From: Rhytidiadelphus loreus
Taxonomy: Eukaryota > Streptophyta > Bryopsida > Hypnales > Hylocomiaceae
Reading direction: 5' to 3'
Assembly (NCBI GenBank): GCA_947034895.1
Contig: OX344765.1
Coordinates: forward strand, 27,781,001-27,845,000
DNA length: 64,000 bases
Part shown: piece after piece, positions 54,190 through 64,000 of the stretch
Layout of the letters: the number at the start of each line of letters is the position of its first letter
Position numbering within the stretch: position 1 is the stretch's first letter
Translations under genes and position numbers: made by a program
The notes under the pieces: model-generated
What the model saw: the letters and a program-made list of their open reading frames with translations, nothing else
What the model was told of the DNA's origin: nothing
The model's database searches: none

Positions 54190-56020
54190 TTGCAACTGTG
54201 AGTGCTTAGTTACGCACCCTTGATGACTTAAGCAAATATAACATAACTAGGCTCTTAGTTTTAATGGTTAATTTTGGGCCTTGGGTGCCTAGGTGTCAAT
54301 CCATTGTGCCTTCCAAGCAATGGATATTTTTTCCCAAAGTCTTTGTTATTTTTACTTTTGAAATTAACCACTAAAACCTAGTCATTGTTAAGCAAATTTC
54401 TTACTACCAACTTTGAGTTCTAAGCCATTGTAAATTTTGAGGTAAGAAGAGATAGTCTAAATTTATCTAGCCTAAGTGAAATTACAACTCATGCCATTTC
54501 TAAAAATATAAAATTCACCTTCTTCCAACTTTCCTAGCAATAGTTATGGACGAATGAAGTTTAGCCTTTACAAGGCTCTTAAAAACTTCATCCACTGTTT
54601 TCAAAGGGTTCCTGATTTTAGTTTCTTTTAAGCTTTACTTCTAGACTTATGTATTTTAGCTCTACCTGATTTCCAAATTTGAGCTTGAATAGATGACTTT
54701 TGTCCTACTTCATCCAATTTTTATCCTACTTTTCATCCATCTCTATCTTCTTTGGTTTTTAATCTTTCTTCAAGTATAGGGTATTTATGGACTTCCCTTT
54801 ATCAACTCTAAGTGTCTAAATTTCTAAATCTTCTTCTTAAAACTATCTTCTAAGTGTTTGATTAGGTTTCCTTTACTCTAAGGTTTGGTCCTACTTCTTC
54901 CAGTTTACTATTCTAAAAGTTTGATGATTTTTTCTTGTAGGGTCTAATTCTAGCTTCCCAAATTAGTAAGACACTTGTTAATTGGACTTCCCTGCTAGAT
55001 ATTATCAATGGATGAAGTTTGACCGCTAATCGGTTCTTTGAACTTCATCCGTTGTTTTCTCCTAATCTATAACTCCAATTTGACTTCCGCTTTCAGCTAT
55101 GAGTTTGAAATATTTGTATCTTCCCTTGTTCCAAAATTAGAGTTTGTGCTAATCTTCATTTGTTTTAGGTCTTAATCTTCATCTATTCATATCTTTCTTG
55201 TTTTAACTCCGATTTTAACTTATTTTATCTTTTTAAAAACTCTCGACTTCTACTTCAATATTATATTTTCAAATTTGACCTGACTTCATTCTAACTTGTT
55301 CCCAAGATTCGGCCCTAATCAAAGTTTGCTAATTTAGGAAAAGAGTAAGTAACATAGTTACCTGAGAGGATGATTCATCATGCTAATATCGTAGGGATTC
55401 CTCGAAGTCTTCCACTTGGGCCATGATTTCTATCTTTTAAACATTTTTTATTTTTTATTTTTTATTTTTTATTTTTTATTTTTTTATTTTTAAATTAAAT
55501 TAATTTAAATTTAAATTTCTTATTTTGATTGATCTAAATACGTCTTTTGCACACTATACTATTTCTTTCTAAGAACCACTATTCTATCTTCTATTTTGAC
55601 TTTATGGCTATTTTATCTCATTGGAAATTTTCTAATAGTTGACTTCTCCGTCAATTAGAATTTCTTCCCTAAGGTTTGATAATTTGGTTTCTTTCTCTTT
55701 GTCAACGATTTTTTGACTATTTTCATTTAAATTTCTTGCACTCAATCTCTCCTTGCTACTATATCTATACTCTTAATTTATTCCAAGTCTCCAAATTTGC
55801 GTTTTGTTGCTTAATATTGGTTCACTTGTCTACTTGTCTTGCCTTCTCTATTCTATTTTACTTGTTTGTTTTGCATATCGCATGTTGAAGTTGAAACTTA
55901 AACTTGTAGTATTATCCTTTCACTAATCTCCCAAACTCTCTTGAACCATTTTTTCTATTTTTTCTATTTGTTTTCTTTTTCTTTTTCACTTAGCTCACTC
56001 CCTTCTTCTCTCTAATTACT
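54190..56020 (-). repeat. Family B dispersed repeat, copy 3 (reversed)
   Basis: On the minus strand this follows family B copies 1 and 2: 'atccattgcttggaaggcac' (54,302-54,327 reversed), 'ggatgaagttt' blocks near 54,550-54,590 and 55,015-55,045, and the purine-rich start near 56,010. An (ATTTTTT)n run lies at 55,441-55,495. No coding sequence. Confidence 0.55.
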
Positions 56021-56069
56021 ACTTGTTTTGAAACAAAAAACAAAAAAAACAAAAATAAATAAATATTTT

Positions 56070-56400
56070 TGTTAAGGTTGGCCTCCACCCGGACCGCCTT
56101 GCTACCTGTTGCTTGGCCTCCCCGCTGGAGCTTTGGATGGGAGCCCCGCTGGCTGTAGGGAGCCTTGCCTAGTTGGGGAGGCCCCAAAGTTGGGAGCCCG
56201 CCTCATGGCCCGCCCTCCCTATCCTGCTCTAAGTTATTCTTTAGTCATCTAGCCCCTCGCTCGTTGGGTTGGAGAGCGACCGGGGTTGCTTGGCCGGCCC
56301 TCCTCATTGGCAGGAGAGCGGTAAGGAGTCCCTTCCTAGCCCGCTGGCTGGAAAACCTTCCCCTGGAGATTTGATCACCCCAAGGGTTTTTGATTTTTTG
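56070..56400. other. GC-rich block in AT-rich surroundings
   Basis: About 330 bp rich in 'ggcctcc', 'gggagcc', 'ccgctgg' and 'gcccgcc' motifs, for example GGGAGCCCCGCTGGCTG at 56,140 and CCCGCTGGCTGG at 56,340. It starts abruptly after A/T-rich simple sequence and ends near 'gatttgatcacccc'. Short frames cross it without a recognisable motif. It has no clear counterpart in the window. Confidence 0.55.
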
Positions 56401-56589
56401 TTAATATTCACTCGCCAGGGGTTTAACTACCTCAGGAGGAGCAAAACTCATAATACTAAGGGAAAGGGGTTTATTCTAATTTTTTTAATAACAAATCAAA
56501 CTAAGTTGTAGAAAGTATATTGACAAATAGATCTATAGCTTAAATATGTATTTGCCACAAGTGTAGTCTTGTTTGTTTGTTTGTTTTGC

Positions 56590-56760
56590 TAAAAAGGAAA
56601 TGCTATGACGTCAAGGCTTTGCTGTGAGTTTTAGAACTTCTAATTTCTTGTCAACTCTTTAAAACATACGAAGTCAAAGTTTCGCCGTATTTTTTATAAT
56701 ACTACAATTTTTCAAATTTCTAAACAATTAAAGCCACAACTTCGCCGTGTTTGGCAAAAC
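56590..56760 (+). repeat. Three spaced copies of a 'caaagtttcgccgt' motif
   Basis: 'gacgtcaaggctttgctgtg' (56,607), 'gaagtcaaagtttcgccgta' (56,670) and 'taaagccacaacttcgccgt' (56,728) form a degenerate repeat of about 60 bp period. It lies just outside the family A arm. Confidence 0.5.
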
Positions 56761-56829
56761 CATGAGTATACAAGACAATTTTGACCAAGCTAACTTGTCA
56801 AAAACCAACATAACACATTTAAAACAAGA

Positions 56830-58560
56830 AGGTTAGTACAACCACTTGTTAGTTCAAAAAAATGTATACAAACAAGTTAGTACATCCACACACACAACTC
56901 TAGGGGATTTTTCAATTAAGGAATTCCCACTTAGAAGGTTAGATATTCACAAACATACACTAGAAGCCCCCCAAAGCGGCATCGCCAAGGTATGGTGGAG
57001 GGTTGGTTCTAGGATTAGTACAACCAAATAAACTTCTCAAAATAACCAAAGTTAGTGCACAAAAACTTCATAAAGACATAAAACATGTTAGTAAGGTTTA
57101 AAGGGACTCCAAAGTCCTTCAAAATTCATACAAAATCACAACTTGGAGCTTGAAATGCTCCAAAAACATACGTTTTGCAACTTTTGTCTCAAAATGACCA
57201 AAAAAGTTTAACTAAATGAACCAATGTATTGCAAAGCCGAAAAATGGCTAGAAGAGGTGATTTGAGACGAGAAGGGATTCCCTCATATACTCTTCCAAGG
57301 GCACTCACTTCTTTTCATTTTCATAAGGTACACTTATTACTTAGAATTTTCATCCTAATTTCCCAAATTGAAACTTTTGCGCTGATCTAAAACTCTAACT
57401 TTTGGAAATTAACTCCAAATCACAAACGGATTGCATCATTAGTTTTAGAAGGCCATTTTTAGTTCTAAGAAATCCCTACCCCTTTTACCTATGCTCAAAA
57501 CACAAAGAATCTTAACACCAACTTAACACATAATTGAATAAAAATCCAATTTTTGAAGCTTGATTTTTCTATGGAAAGTAACTAGATTAGGCTCTTAAGT
57601 AGGTAAAAGGGAGTAAGAAAAGACCCCACTTTGACTTCAATACAACTCTGTGTGCTCTCGATACACTAGTCAATTCCATATTTAATCTTCAATTTTGCCG
57701 ATTTTGGAGGATCTTGTTATTTTTGATACTTCTGACTATTAAAACACCATGAAACTTGTTGGAGCGCATTATTAACATAAAATAAGCTATGCTAATTTTT
57801 AGTGAGATTTTAACCCACCTTGGATAATTTCTATGAATTTTCCATTGTAAATTTTGGCAGTTGACCGTCCAAAAGAATATCTTTTGACTATCATAAAATT
57901 CTGAAACTTTTTGTAAAACTTCTCATAGAATCCCACAACACACACACAAGTTTATATTTTTACCTTGCACCTTCTCCAAGGAGAATCAAATCTCGCTACC
58001 TTCTTTAATTTTCGATAAATAAAGAATCTTTCAAACAAAAGAAAATCTTGGCAACTCGATTGAGCCACTGGAATCTTGACATGATTTCCACTTCAAATTA
58101 ACGTACTTAGGTTGTAGATGTTCTTTGCTGGTCTGTCTTGAGTTTTCTTCACCTATAGGCTAACAATTGGAGTTTCTATTATTTAATGAAAAAACTAAAA
58201 CCTTTATTTGGGAATCTATTTTAGGATTCTCACATAGTTCCCTCGGACCGTTTTTAGCCAATTTGTATTTACATACACAATATATTTAGACAATCAGCAT
58301 TTCTACTGAAACATACTAACTATGTACAATTTATGGGTTTTTATCCTACTTACATGTGGGATTAGGATATTTTTGTAGGAAAATACACTATTTGGGACCA
58401 ATTGTTATATTGGTATGTGACATACCTATTTTGATTTTACACTCTTTTGGGGGCTTTTTGTACACTAAACTACACTCAGAACTATAAGAAATCCAAAAAA
58501 ATAATTTTTGAGTGCCAAGTAACGAATATGGGACTTACAACAATCTAAATTTACTTTTGT
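56830..58560 (+). repeat. Family A arm, second copy
   Basis: 57,361-58,550 matches 1-1,170 in direct orientation ('gcgcattattaacataaaa', 'gtgacatacctattttgatt', 'gtgccaagtaacgaatatgg'). 56,830-57,330 matches 2,330-2,760 inverted ('aaagcggcatcgccaaggta', 'tcttccaaggg'). The opposite arm is not present after 58,560, so this is a single arm or a deleted palindrome. Confidence 0.6.
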
Positions 58561-59855
58561 ATTCACACCATTGTATCAAGCATGTCACTTATTATTGCTA
58601 AACCTATCCTTTGTTGTGTATTTAATCATTTTTTTGGAATGCCACAAAATATGACAAGGGTTGACAATTTGAAGATTTTAGTTGTAAAATCTAATATTTT
58701 TTTGGATTTGAATAAAAATTGGTAGTGTTTACTAATCCCTAAATGCCCGAGGCACCAAATTCTGGTGTTGACAATACTTCAAAGTTACATAAAATTTAAC
58801 TAAATTACTATTTTTAGTAGTTTGTATTTTTGAGAAAACCTTTTTGTAGTATAGTTTTAGTATCAAAAATTTGATTTTGAAAATTAATGATTATGATTTT
58901 TCTATTCAAGATTTTGTGCAAGGATATTTGTTGCAAATCTTGATTTTTTAGTGTTGAGGGCTCTTGAAAATGAGCCTCAAGCCCTCAAATACATGAGATC
59001 TTGGAGAAAAATTACATTAGAAATTCATTTAAAAAAAATTATAGAGTAGGTTTTGAGAAGTTATAAATTGATTGGGGTTATGCATGTTATGCTCTCTAAC
59101 CTTATTTTTTGGGGTGACCAATTTTTTAGATTTGACATGTGAAGAGGATTGAAAGACTTCAAATCACTTTTATAGTTTAAACACCCTCATGATCAAACAT
59201 TATAATCTTTCAATGCGCAAGTGGTATTGTTGTGTTTTCTTTTTCCATGTGATCTCCATTTTGAATTTGTATGGTTACAATTCAAAAAAATTGTTAAAAC
59301 TTATCAAAATGTTGACTTTTTGTTCAATTCAGAGCTAATTTCAAGAAGCTCAAAAAAGGCTTTGGGCATATCGAGGCTTTTTTTTTCTAAGGCCCTAGTT
59401 CCCCCGCCTTTTCCTCCTTGCAATTCAAACCTGGTCCACGAAATCCATAAGAACTTGCTACTGCAATTTTAACAAGGGTCTTAGCAAACTGAACGACAAT
59501 CAAACTGGACACAAGTTGAAATCTCTACACTCCTCCGAGCAAAGCGTGAGAATTTTTTTGATGATTTGGAAAATCACCAAGAGCCCAACCTGATGCGCCG
59601 GGAAAACATGCAATGGTCCCAAATTTCAGCCCGAGTGATGGAGATTTGCGGTGAACTAGTAGAGTGCAATTGAGATGCAGCAACTTGCAAAGATAAATGG
59701 GGTATGCTTTTTGCAGGATTACAAAAAATCTTTGATTCTCACAAGGCAAGTGGCACTAATTTGTACTGGACAATGAGTTCTTAGGAGCGCAGTGAATCGA
59801 ATTCCATCTTCCTCGAAATTTCCAGTGCATACTCAGGATCTAAGTCATCCTGGAG
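58561..59855. other. Unassigned segment
   Basis: 'ctaatccctaaatgcccgag' at 58,734 resembles a family H end. From about 59,380 the sequence becomes less AT-rich, with short overlapping frames on both strands (59,221-59,472 plus, 59,525-59,749 minus) lacking motifs. Confidence 0.35.
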
Positions 59856-60134
59856 ATGGTGTCTACAATTAAGCACACTGAAGCAATTGCCTCTCTTTAC
59901 AACCACTTAAGAACAGTGTCCAAGCTCTCCACTTCTTGTATCGCACTATTCCGACCCTACAATCTCCTTTCAGAAACAACTACCCGTAGTGAAGGGTTTC
60001 AAATTCTGTTTGAAAATGGTCTCTATTTCTCTTGTCACGCTCGTAATAGAAAACTGGCACTTGCACTCTCTAGCCAGGAAAGAATGAATGCATCGCTCAC
60101 CTCAATCTGTGGAGCTGTCTGCTGGTTGAATTAA
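59856..60134 (+). CDS. Small open frame of unknown function (weak)
   Basis: A 92-codon ATG-to-TAA frame starting MVSTIKHTEAIASLYNHL in a locally GC-richer segment between repeats and the second DUF2235 locus. There is no recognised domain, signal peptide or duplicated partner. It could be an exon of an unseen gene or chance. The nearest gene is on the opposite strand. Confidence 0.15.
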   Translation: MVSTIKHTEAIASLYNHLRTVSKLSTSCIALFRPYNLLSETTTRSEGFQILFENGLYFSCHARNRKLALALSSQERMNASLTSICGAVCWLN

Positions 60135-60673
60135 AGAAGACGAAGACTCCAAAGCGCTCACTACAGTACCATTGATGTGATGTGAAACCCTTTCTTTCTA
60201 ACTACACTATTGTAAACCCTACGTAGGTTTGAGATTTGAAAAACTCCAGATCTTGTTGTGCTGTGCGAACAAGATGAGATTTTGGGGGAAAAGTGGCGGT
60301 GGGTGGTATCACTGTTTGTAGGTGTGAAGGGACCCTAACTACAATTCAGCATAGTTACTATTATTAAACATAAATTATTTTCGATAGATCTTATGGCAAT
60401 TGAAAGAGTGGATTTGCATTTTAGGCACTGTTGATTATGGGTGTGCAAACCTATGTACTTCCACCATTGCTTGGAGGAAATTTTTTAAATGTCACTTCAA
60501 ACTTCTTACGAAGGAAAAATGCTGGAGGTAATCAATTACCACCAAATGAATGATCAAATTTTGAAATTCTGAATGGAAACTGATATGTACCTTGGGATTA
60601 GGGTCTAAGGTAGAACTACCCATTGGCATCAGTTACCCAATTTCCACATCTACTGCACCCATCTCCCTTCAAA

Positions 60674-62218
60674 TCAGAACCCCAAACAGCTCCAGAACCC
60701 GGCCTGCTTCCCCGGCGCCACCACCTCATTTCCGCATCCACACTCAGTTACCGGCAGCCGATGCAGCGGTTTACTCGTCTCCACGGCGTCGTCAGTTTCG
60801 ATCTGCCACCGCGTCTTCTTCACGAGATCAGGAGTATCGATATCCAGCTTCTGAAGCTCCACCATGTCAGGCGCCACTTTCGTAAACTGCGTCCCGTATT
60901 GTCCAAATAGGGTCTTGGGGCAGTAGGCGCGTTTCTCGTCTTGCCTGACGGACAGCGCAATGCGATCCGTCACGGACCAGTGCAGCTTGGCGCCGTTCGT
61001 TTCAATGGCTTTTCGGTCGAACCGATTGCAAATCCGTTTGTAGAATCCACCGAGGAAACGAGCGTACGAATCTTCGGGTGCGCGCAGAGAGACGCGGCGG
61101 GTGGGAAGGGGAGTGCTTTGGGAGCTGCTGCTTCGAGTGGGAGGCGAGTCGTAGGTCCAGTAGAAGCGGAGGCCATGCTTCATGGCGTGTTTCTGCATCC
61201 ACACGTAGGAGTATTGCCAGAGATCATCCGGGTCGTTCAAGTCGTCTAGGTCTGCGCCGCCACCGACGTTGCAGTGACTTCCCACGAACCAGACTTGCTT
61301 GACATCTTGATTTTGTGGGGTGACTGTGTCCCAGAGAGTGGGAGCGAAGTGCTTGCGGTGTTCGTCGATGGCGAGAGCGTGGTAGGCGTTTTCCACGATG
61401 CACGGGAGGCCTTGGTCGTGGAACTGATACTGTCTGCTGCTGTATCGAGAGAAGCGGTAAACGCTGCTGTCGAGGACTTTGATTCCCGTTTCGGGGATGC
61501 CGATGGCCCCGACGGTGTCCCACACGCCAAGCATCTTGATTGTCACGGGGTGAATACGGAAGCTGGCTTTCTTGACGGTGGTTGTGAATTCATGCCATGC
61601 GTTGTAGAAGTCTTTGTGAAAAGCGGGGTCTTTCTTGTCTTTCCCATCGGAAGTGGTGGTTTGGACGGACGCGTGGTACATGTCGTACGCTTTCACCACG
61701 ACTGGGCTGTTTTCCTCCAACTGTGGATAACTCTTGGCGGATATGGATTCATTTTTCAGGACCCCGCCACACCGGTGCACGAGCGAAACGAGAGAGCGCG
61801 CGGAAAAGGCCCCGCGACTGAAGCCGAACACGAAAATCTCGTCTCCTTCACAGTAGTTGTTGGACAACCAGACGTAACCCGCGATGACGTTTGCGGAAAG
61901 GCCGTAACCAAACCCTAAACCGGATAAATGGCCGAGGGCTTTCGTGCCCACCCCTTTGATGTACTTCACCAGCTGCACGGGCTGACGCTCGGGCTCCAGC
62001 ACGGGCTCCCCGCACGAGACGCCGGGACCGACCTTAGTATATGGCGCGTAATCTTCCGGCGTCGAATCGTCAATAGCCTCGAACATACGGGCAACATTCG
62101 ACAAGTTGAGCCTCTTGTTCCCCGTACCATCAAACATCACCACCAGACGGCGATGGGGTGGTTTCAACGGGTCCCGCTTGAGTGCTTTCGAGTCGCTGTG
62201 TCCATTTGAGGTGCTCAT
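60674..62218 (-). CDS. DUF2235 domain protein, copy 2 (Tle1-like alpha/beta hydrolase)
   Basis: 514 codons, the same length as copy 1, with no internal indel noted. All key elements are kept: DGTGN at 30-34, GFSRGAFSAR with Ser134, LGVWDTVGA with Asp234, YHALAIDEHR, and VGSHCNVGGG with His315. Differences cluster in residues about 65-72, 160-220 and the last 15. The catalytic core is nearly invariant, as expected if both copies stay under purifying selection. The start follows the acceptor TTACAG|G at 62,220. The frame could extend 24 codons upstream, but that part lies in the predicted intron and is not conserved in frame. Activity on lipids or esters is inferred from family membership only. 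Confidence 0.9.
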   Translation of the reverse strand: MSTSNGHSDSKALKRDPLKPPHRRLVVMFDGTGNKRLNLSNVARMFEAIDDSTPEDYAPYTKVGPGVSCGEPVLEPERQPVQLVKYIKGVGTKALGHLSGLGFGYGLSANVIAGYVWLSNNYCEGDEIFVFGFSRGAFSARSLVSLVHRCGGVLKNESISAKSYPQLEENSPVVVKAYDMYHASVQTTTSDGKDKKDPAFHKDFYNAWHEFTTTVKKASFRIHPVTIKMLGVWDTVGAIGIPETGIKVLDSSVYRFSRYSSRQYQFHDQGLPCIVENAYHALAIDEHRKHFAPTLWDTVTPQNQDVKQVWFVGSHCNVGGGADLDDLNDPDDLWQYSYVWMQKHAMKHGLRFYWTYDSPPTRSSSSQSTPLPTRRVSLRAPEDSYARFLGGFYKRICNRFDRKAIETNGAKLHWSVTDRIALSVRQDEKRAYCPKTLFGQYGTQFTKVAPDMVELQKLDIDTPDLVKKTRWQIETDDAVETSKPLHRLPVTECGCGNEVVAPGKQAGFWSCLGF

Positions 62219-62219
62219 C

Positions 62220-62672
62220 CTGTAATCAAATTTGCAATTCATGTCACAAACAAACTCAGTCTCAAAATAATATTCCCGTGTCGAATTCAACTCGTCGAAA
62301 GCGAGTCAGAATTAGAGTGATGTGCGATATGTGATGTGCAATCGATTTGCAATACATGCTGTAGAGCTCAATCTGTACAGAAATTTCCAGGCCCGATTTC
62401 TAACGAAGCCGTGCATGAGCGGGAAGCCCACAATGTGAAGAACACCGTAACGTCTACCTTCATACATCATTCAATCCTAACTCATGGTCCATCGTATTCT
62501 ACGGACAGACGAGATTGCCGTAGGAAAAGATCAGCACAGAGGACGCAAGTTTGCATGCAAATTTTGTAAAATGCTAGTCATTGCAGGTTAGTACAACCAG
62601 CTTGAGTCCAAGCATTATATTGACTCGGATCTTGCATACACAGACTCTATAAAAGTAAATGAGATTGTTCAC
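62220..62672 (-). other. Predicted 5'-UTR intron of DUF2235 copy 2
   Basis: Minus-strand donor AAG|GTGAAC at 62,675-62,667 and acceptor TTGATTACAG|G ending at 62,220, 453 bp apart. Same architecture as copy 1. Unverified without transcript data. Confidence 0.6.
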
Positions 62673-62888
62673 CTTCGCAGACAGCTCAGCTGTATGTGTG
62701 ACTCAAGCGCTTACTCAGAGATCCGCTTCGAATGGAAGGTTGTTCAAAAACTACACGCGCTAGTCTCGCTTGAAATCCTTGTAATGCAGCAAGCTTCTCA
62801 AGCTGTGATGCTCCGGGGTGCACTATTTTCGACCACAAAATTCCAAGCACGTCTACACAGATATAGAGCCTGAAGGATAACCCCCAGC

Positions 62889-62900
62889 TTTATATATATA
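62889..62900 (-). promoter_or_regulatory. TATA-like element of DUF2235 copy 2
   Basis: TATATATATAAA on the minus strand about 215 bp upstream of the predicted donor. It corresponds to 23,028-23,036 but lacks the adjoining microsatellite of copy 1. Expected start of transcription is near 62,860. Confidence 0.4.
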
Positions 62901-63290
62901 CCACCAATGACGATATTCAACAACCCCCGATAGCGTCGCAACATCCCAGAAGCTGCTATGCCAAAAAATGAATACAAGTTGACCCAATAAATGAATACAA
63001 ATTGACCGAAGAAATGAATAGACCGATAGATTCCGCTCATTCCAAGTGCTGTACGCGTGAGGTACGGTAATTCTATTTCTTCGACACGGACGACGGATCT
63101 GACCATCTCCGATGCTTCGAGTGAATTTACTATATTAACGTTGACGATGGCGGCCGCAAGGTCTTATGTGGACTGTCGGAGAATGACTGGTTTCATCACG
63201 CGTGAGCGGACAGGCTGGCGGGCGTGAGAAACATGGATCGTGAAAACTGGGGAGAATACGCGAAACTCCGGAAATATCTGAACCCTAGGA
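62901..63290. other. Upstream flank of DUF2235 copy 2
   Basis: Shares about 0.4 kb with the flank of copy 1 ('gttgacgatggcgg', 'cgcaaggtctta', 'gagaatgactg', 'ctccggaaatat'), ending near 63,285. It also has a local repeat, 'aatgaatacaa..ttgacc' twice, at 62,966-63,010. Probably promoter-proximal. Confidence 0.5.
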
Positions 63291-63414
63291 GCACAAATTT
63301 CGTACAGCGAATGTTCGCGTGAAGCTTCATGACATCATTAACCCTATCACGCCGCTGCAGACTCTGGGTGTCCGACGTAGATAGAATCACTCGTGGAATT
63401 TTGCACAAACGGAA

Positions 63415-63520
63415 GGTCTTGCGCAGTAGGTTGACCTACATTGAGTGAGTGTGTGCAATACGTTGACTTACGAGCGAGTGAGCGTGCGCAATAGTTTGAC
63501 CTACAGTACGTTAGTGCTTT
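63415..63520 (+). repeat. Tandem repeat of about 45 bp, two units plus
   Basis: 'gcgcagtaggttgacctaca' then 'gtgagtgtgtgcaatacgtt' then 'gagtgagcgtgcgcaatagt' and 'ttgacctaca': the pair 'caatagtttgacctac' and 'gagtgagygtg' alternates about every 45 bp. Function unknown. Confidence 0.6.
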
Positions 63521-63599
63521 TGAAAAGGGTGATTCCACGGTGACGAGCCTGTCCGTCACCCTGTTGTCTGTACAGGCTGTTGACCCTTAAAAGACGGGG

Positions 63600-64000
63600 C
63601 ATGACCATTGATTTCAAGCCTCACTGTTCATCACTCTGGTTGTTGCCATTTTGCAACTAGATATGAATGAAAAAATTTATATTTATTTTTCACAAGCAAA
63701 GTTATATATCTAGCAAAATTTGTAAGATTTTTTAAATTTTTTGGAAAAATTTGAAATTATTGTGAATTTTTTAAGAGAAAAATGAAGAAAATTCATATCA
63801 ATAAAATATATTTAAAAAATCTTAAATTTTCATCATGGATGTATATTATAGTGTATAACATCATGGTATAAATCAAAGTTAGTGTGTTATTCTAAAATTA
63901 GACAATCAATCAACTATGGTTATTGGCCTAAAGTTTGTAATTCATGAATTCTTCAAATTTTACAATTGGAGTCGAAAGTATACTTGATAAGATTCATTTC
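63600..64000. other. AT-rich end of window
   Basis: No gene or repeat recognised. Confidence 0.4.

Overview
The window is a gene-poor, AT-rich eukaryotic nuclear sequence. It most likely comes from a land plant or a related streptophyte. The evidence is several CACTA-type DNA transposons with CACTA ends and 3-bp target duplications, many small TIR elements, a degraded retrotransposon polyprotein, and genes with a spliced 5' leader. A bryophyte-like or other non-seed plant is my guess. No rRNA, tRNA, organelle or bacterial operon signal was found.

Only one kind of well-supported intact protein-coding gene is present, in two copies. A DUF2235 (Tle1-like alpha/beta hydrolase) gene lies on the minus strand at 20,820-22,364 and again at 60,674-62,218. 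The two copies are direct duplicates about 39.9 kb apart. They share a 514-codon reading frame, a candidate 5'-UTR intron of about 450 bp ending one base before the ATG, a TATA-like element and about 0.4 kb of further upstream sequence. Both keep the GxSxG, Asp and His motifs. Their GC-rich coding sequence stands out from the surroundings.

Nearly everything else is repeats. Region 1-9,800: a kilobase-scale inverted repeat (family A), short tandem arrays, two copies of family B, a TIR element with a 10-11 bp duplication (5,357-6,899) and a 186-bp palindromic CACTA MITE. Region 10,256-17,727: one 7.2-kb TIR element with a 12-bp target duplication; it carries about 3.7 kb of imperfect palindromic GGCTCC..GGAGCC satellite, itself interrupted by a 643-bp CACTA MITE. 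Region 18,338-19,376: a direct repeat shared with 36,037-37,158. The first copy holds a GC-rich hairpin insertion; the second lacks it but carries a 165-bp poly(A) retroposon at its edge and a MITE.

Region 23,600-34,800: a Stowaway/mariner-like element, a two-unit tandem repeat, a retrotransposon gag/protease remnant, and long AT-rich stretches where I see nothing else. Region 34,800-47,700: MITE families E, F, G and J, and a Tc1-like (DD34E) transposon with a broken transposase. Region 47,692-53,900: a TTAACCCCTAAA-ended element with an internal tandem duplication, a 2.1-kb non-autonomous CACTA element, and smaller elements. Region 54,190-58,560: family B (reverse), a GC-rich block and a second family A arm. 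The second DUF2235 locus closes the window.

Transposable elements are nested and can be ordered in time, because several insertions have an empty site elsewhere in the window. All coordinates were read by eye. Ends given with a target duplication are accurate to a few bases; family limits without one are approximate.
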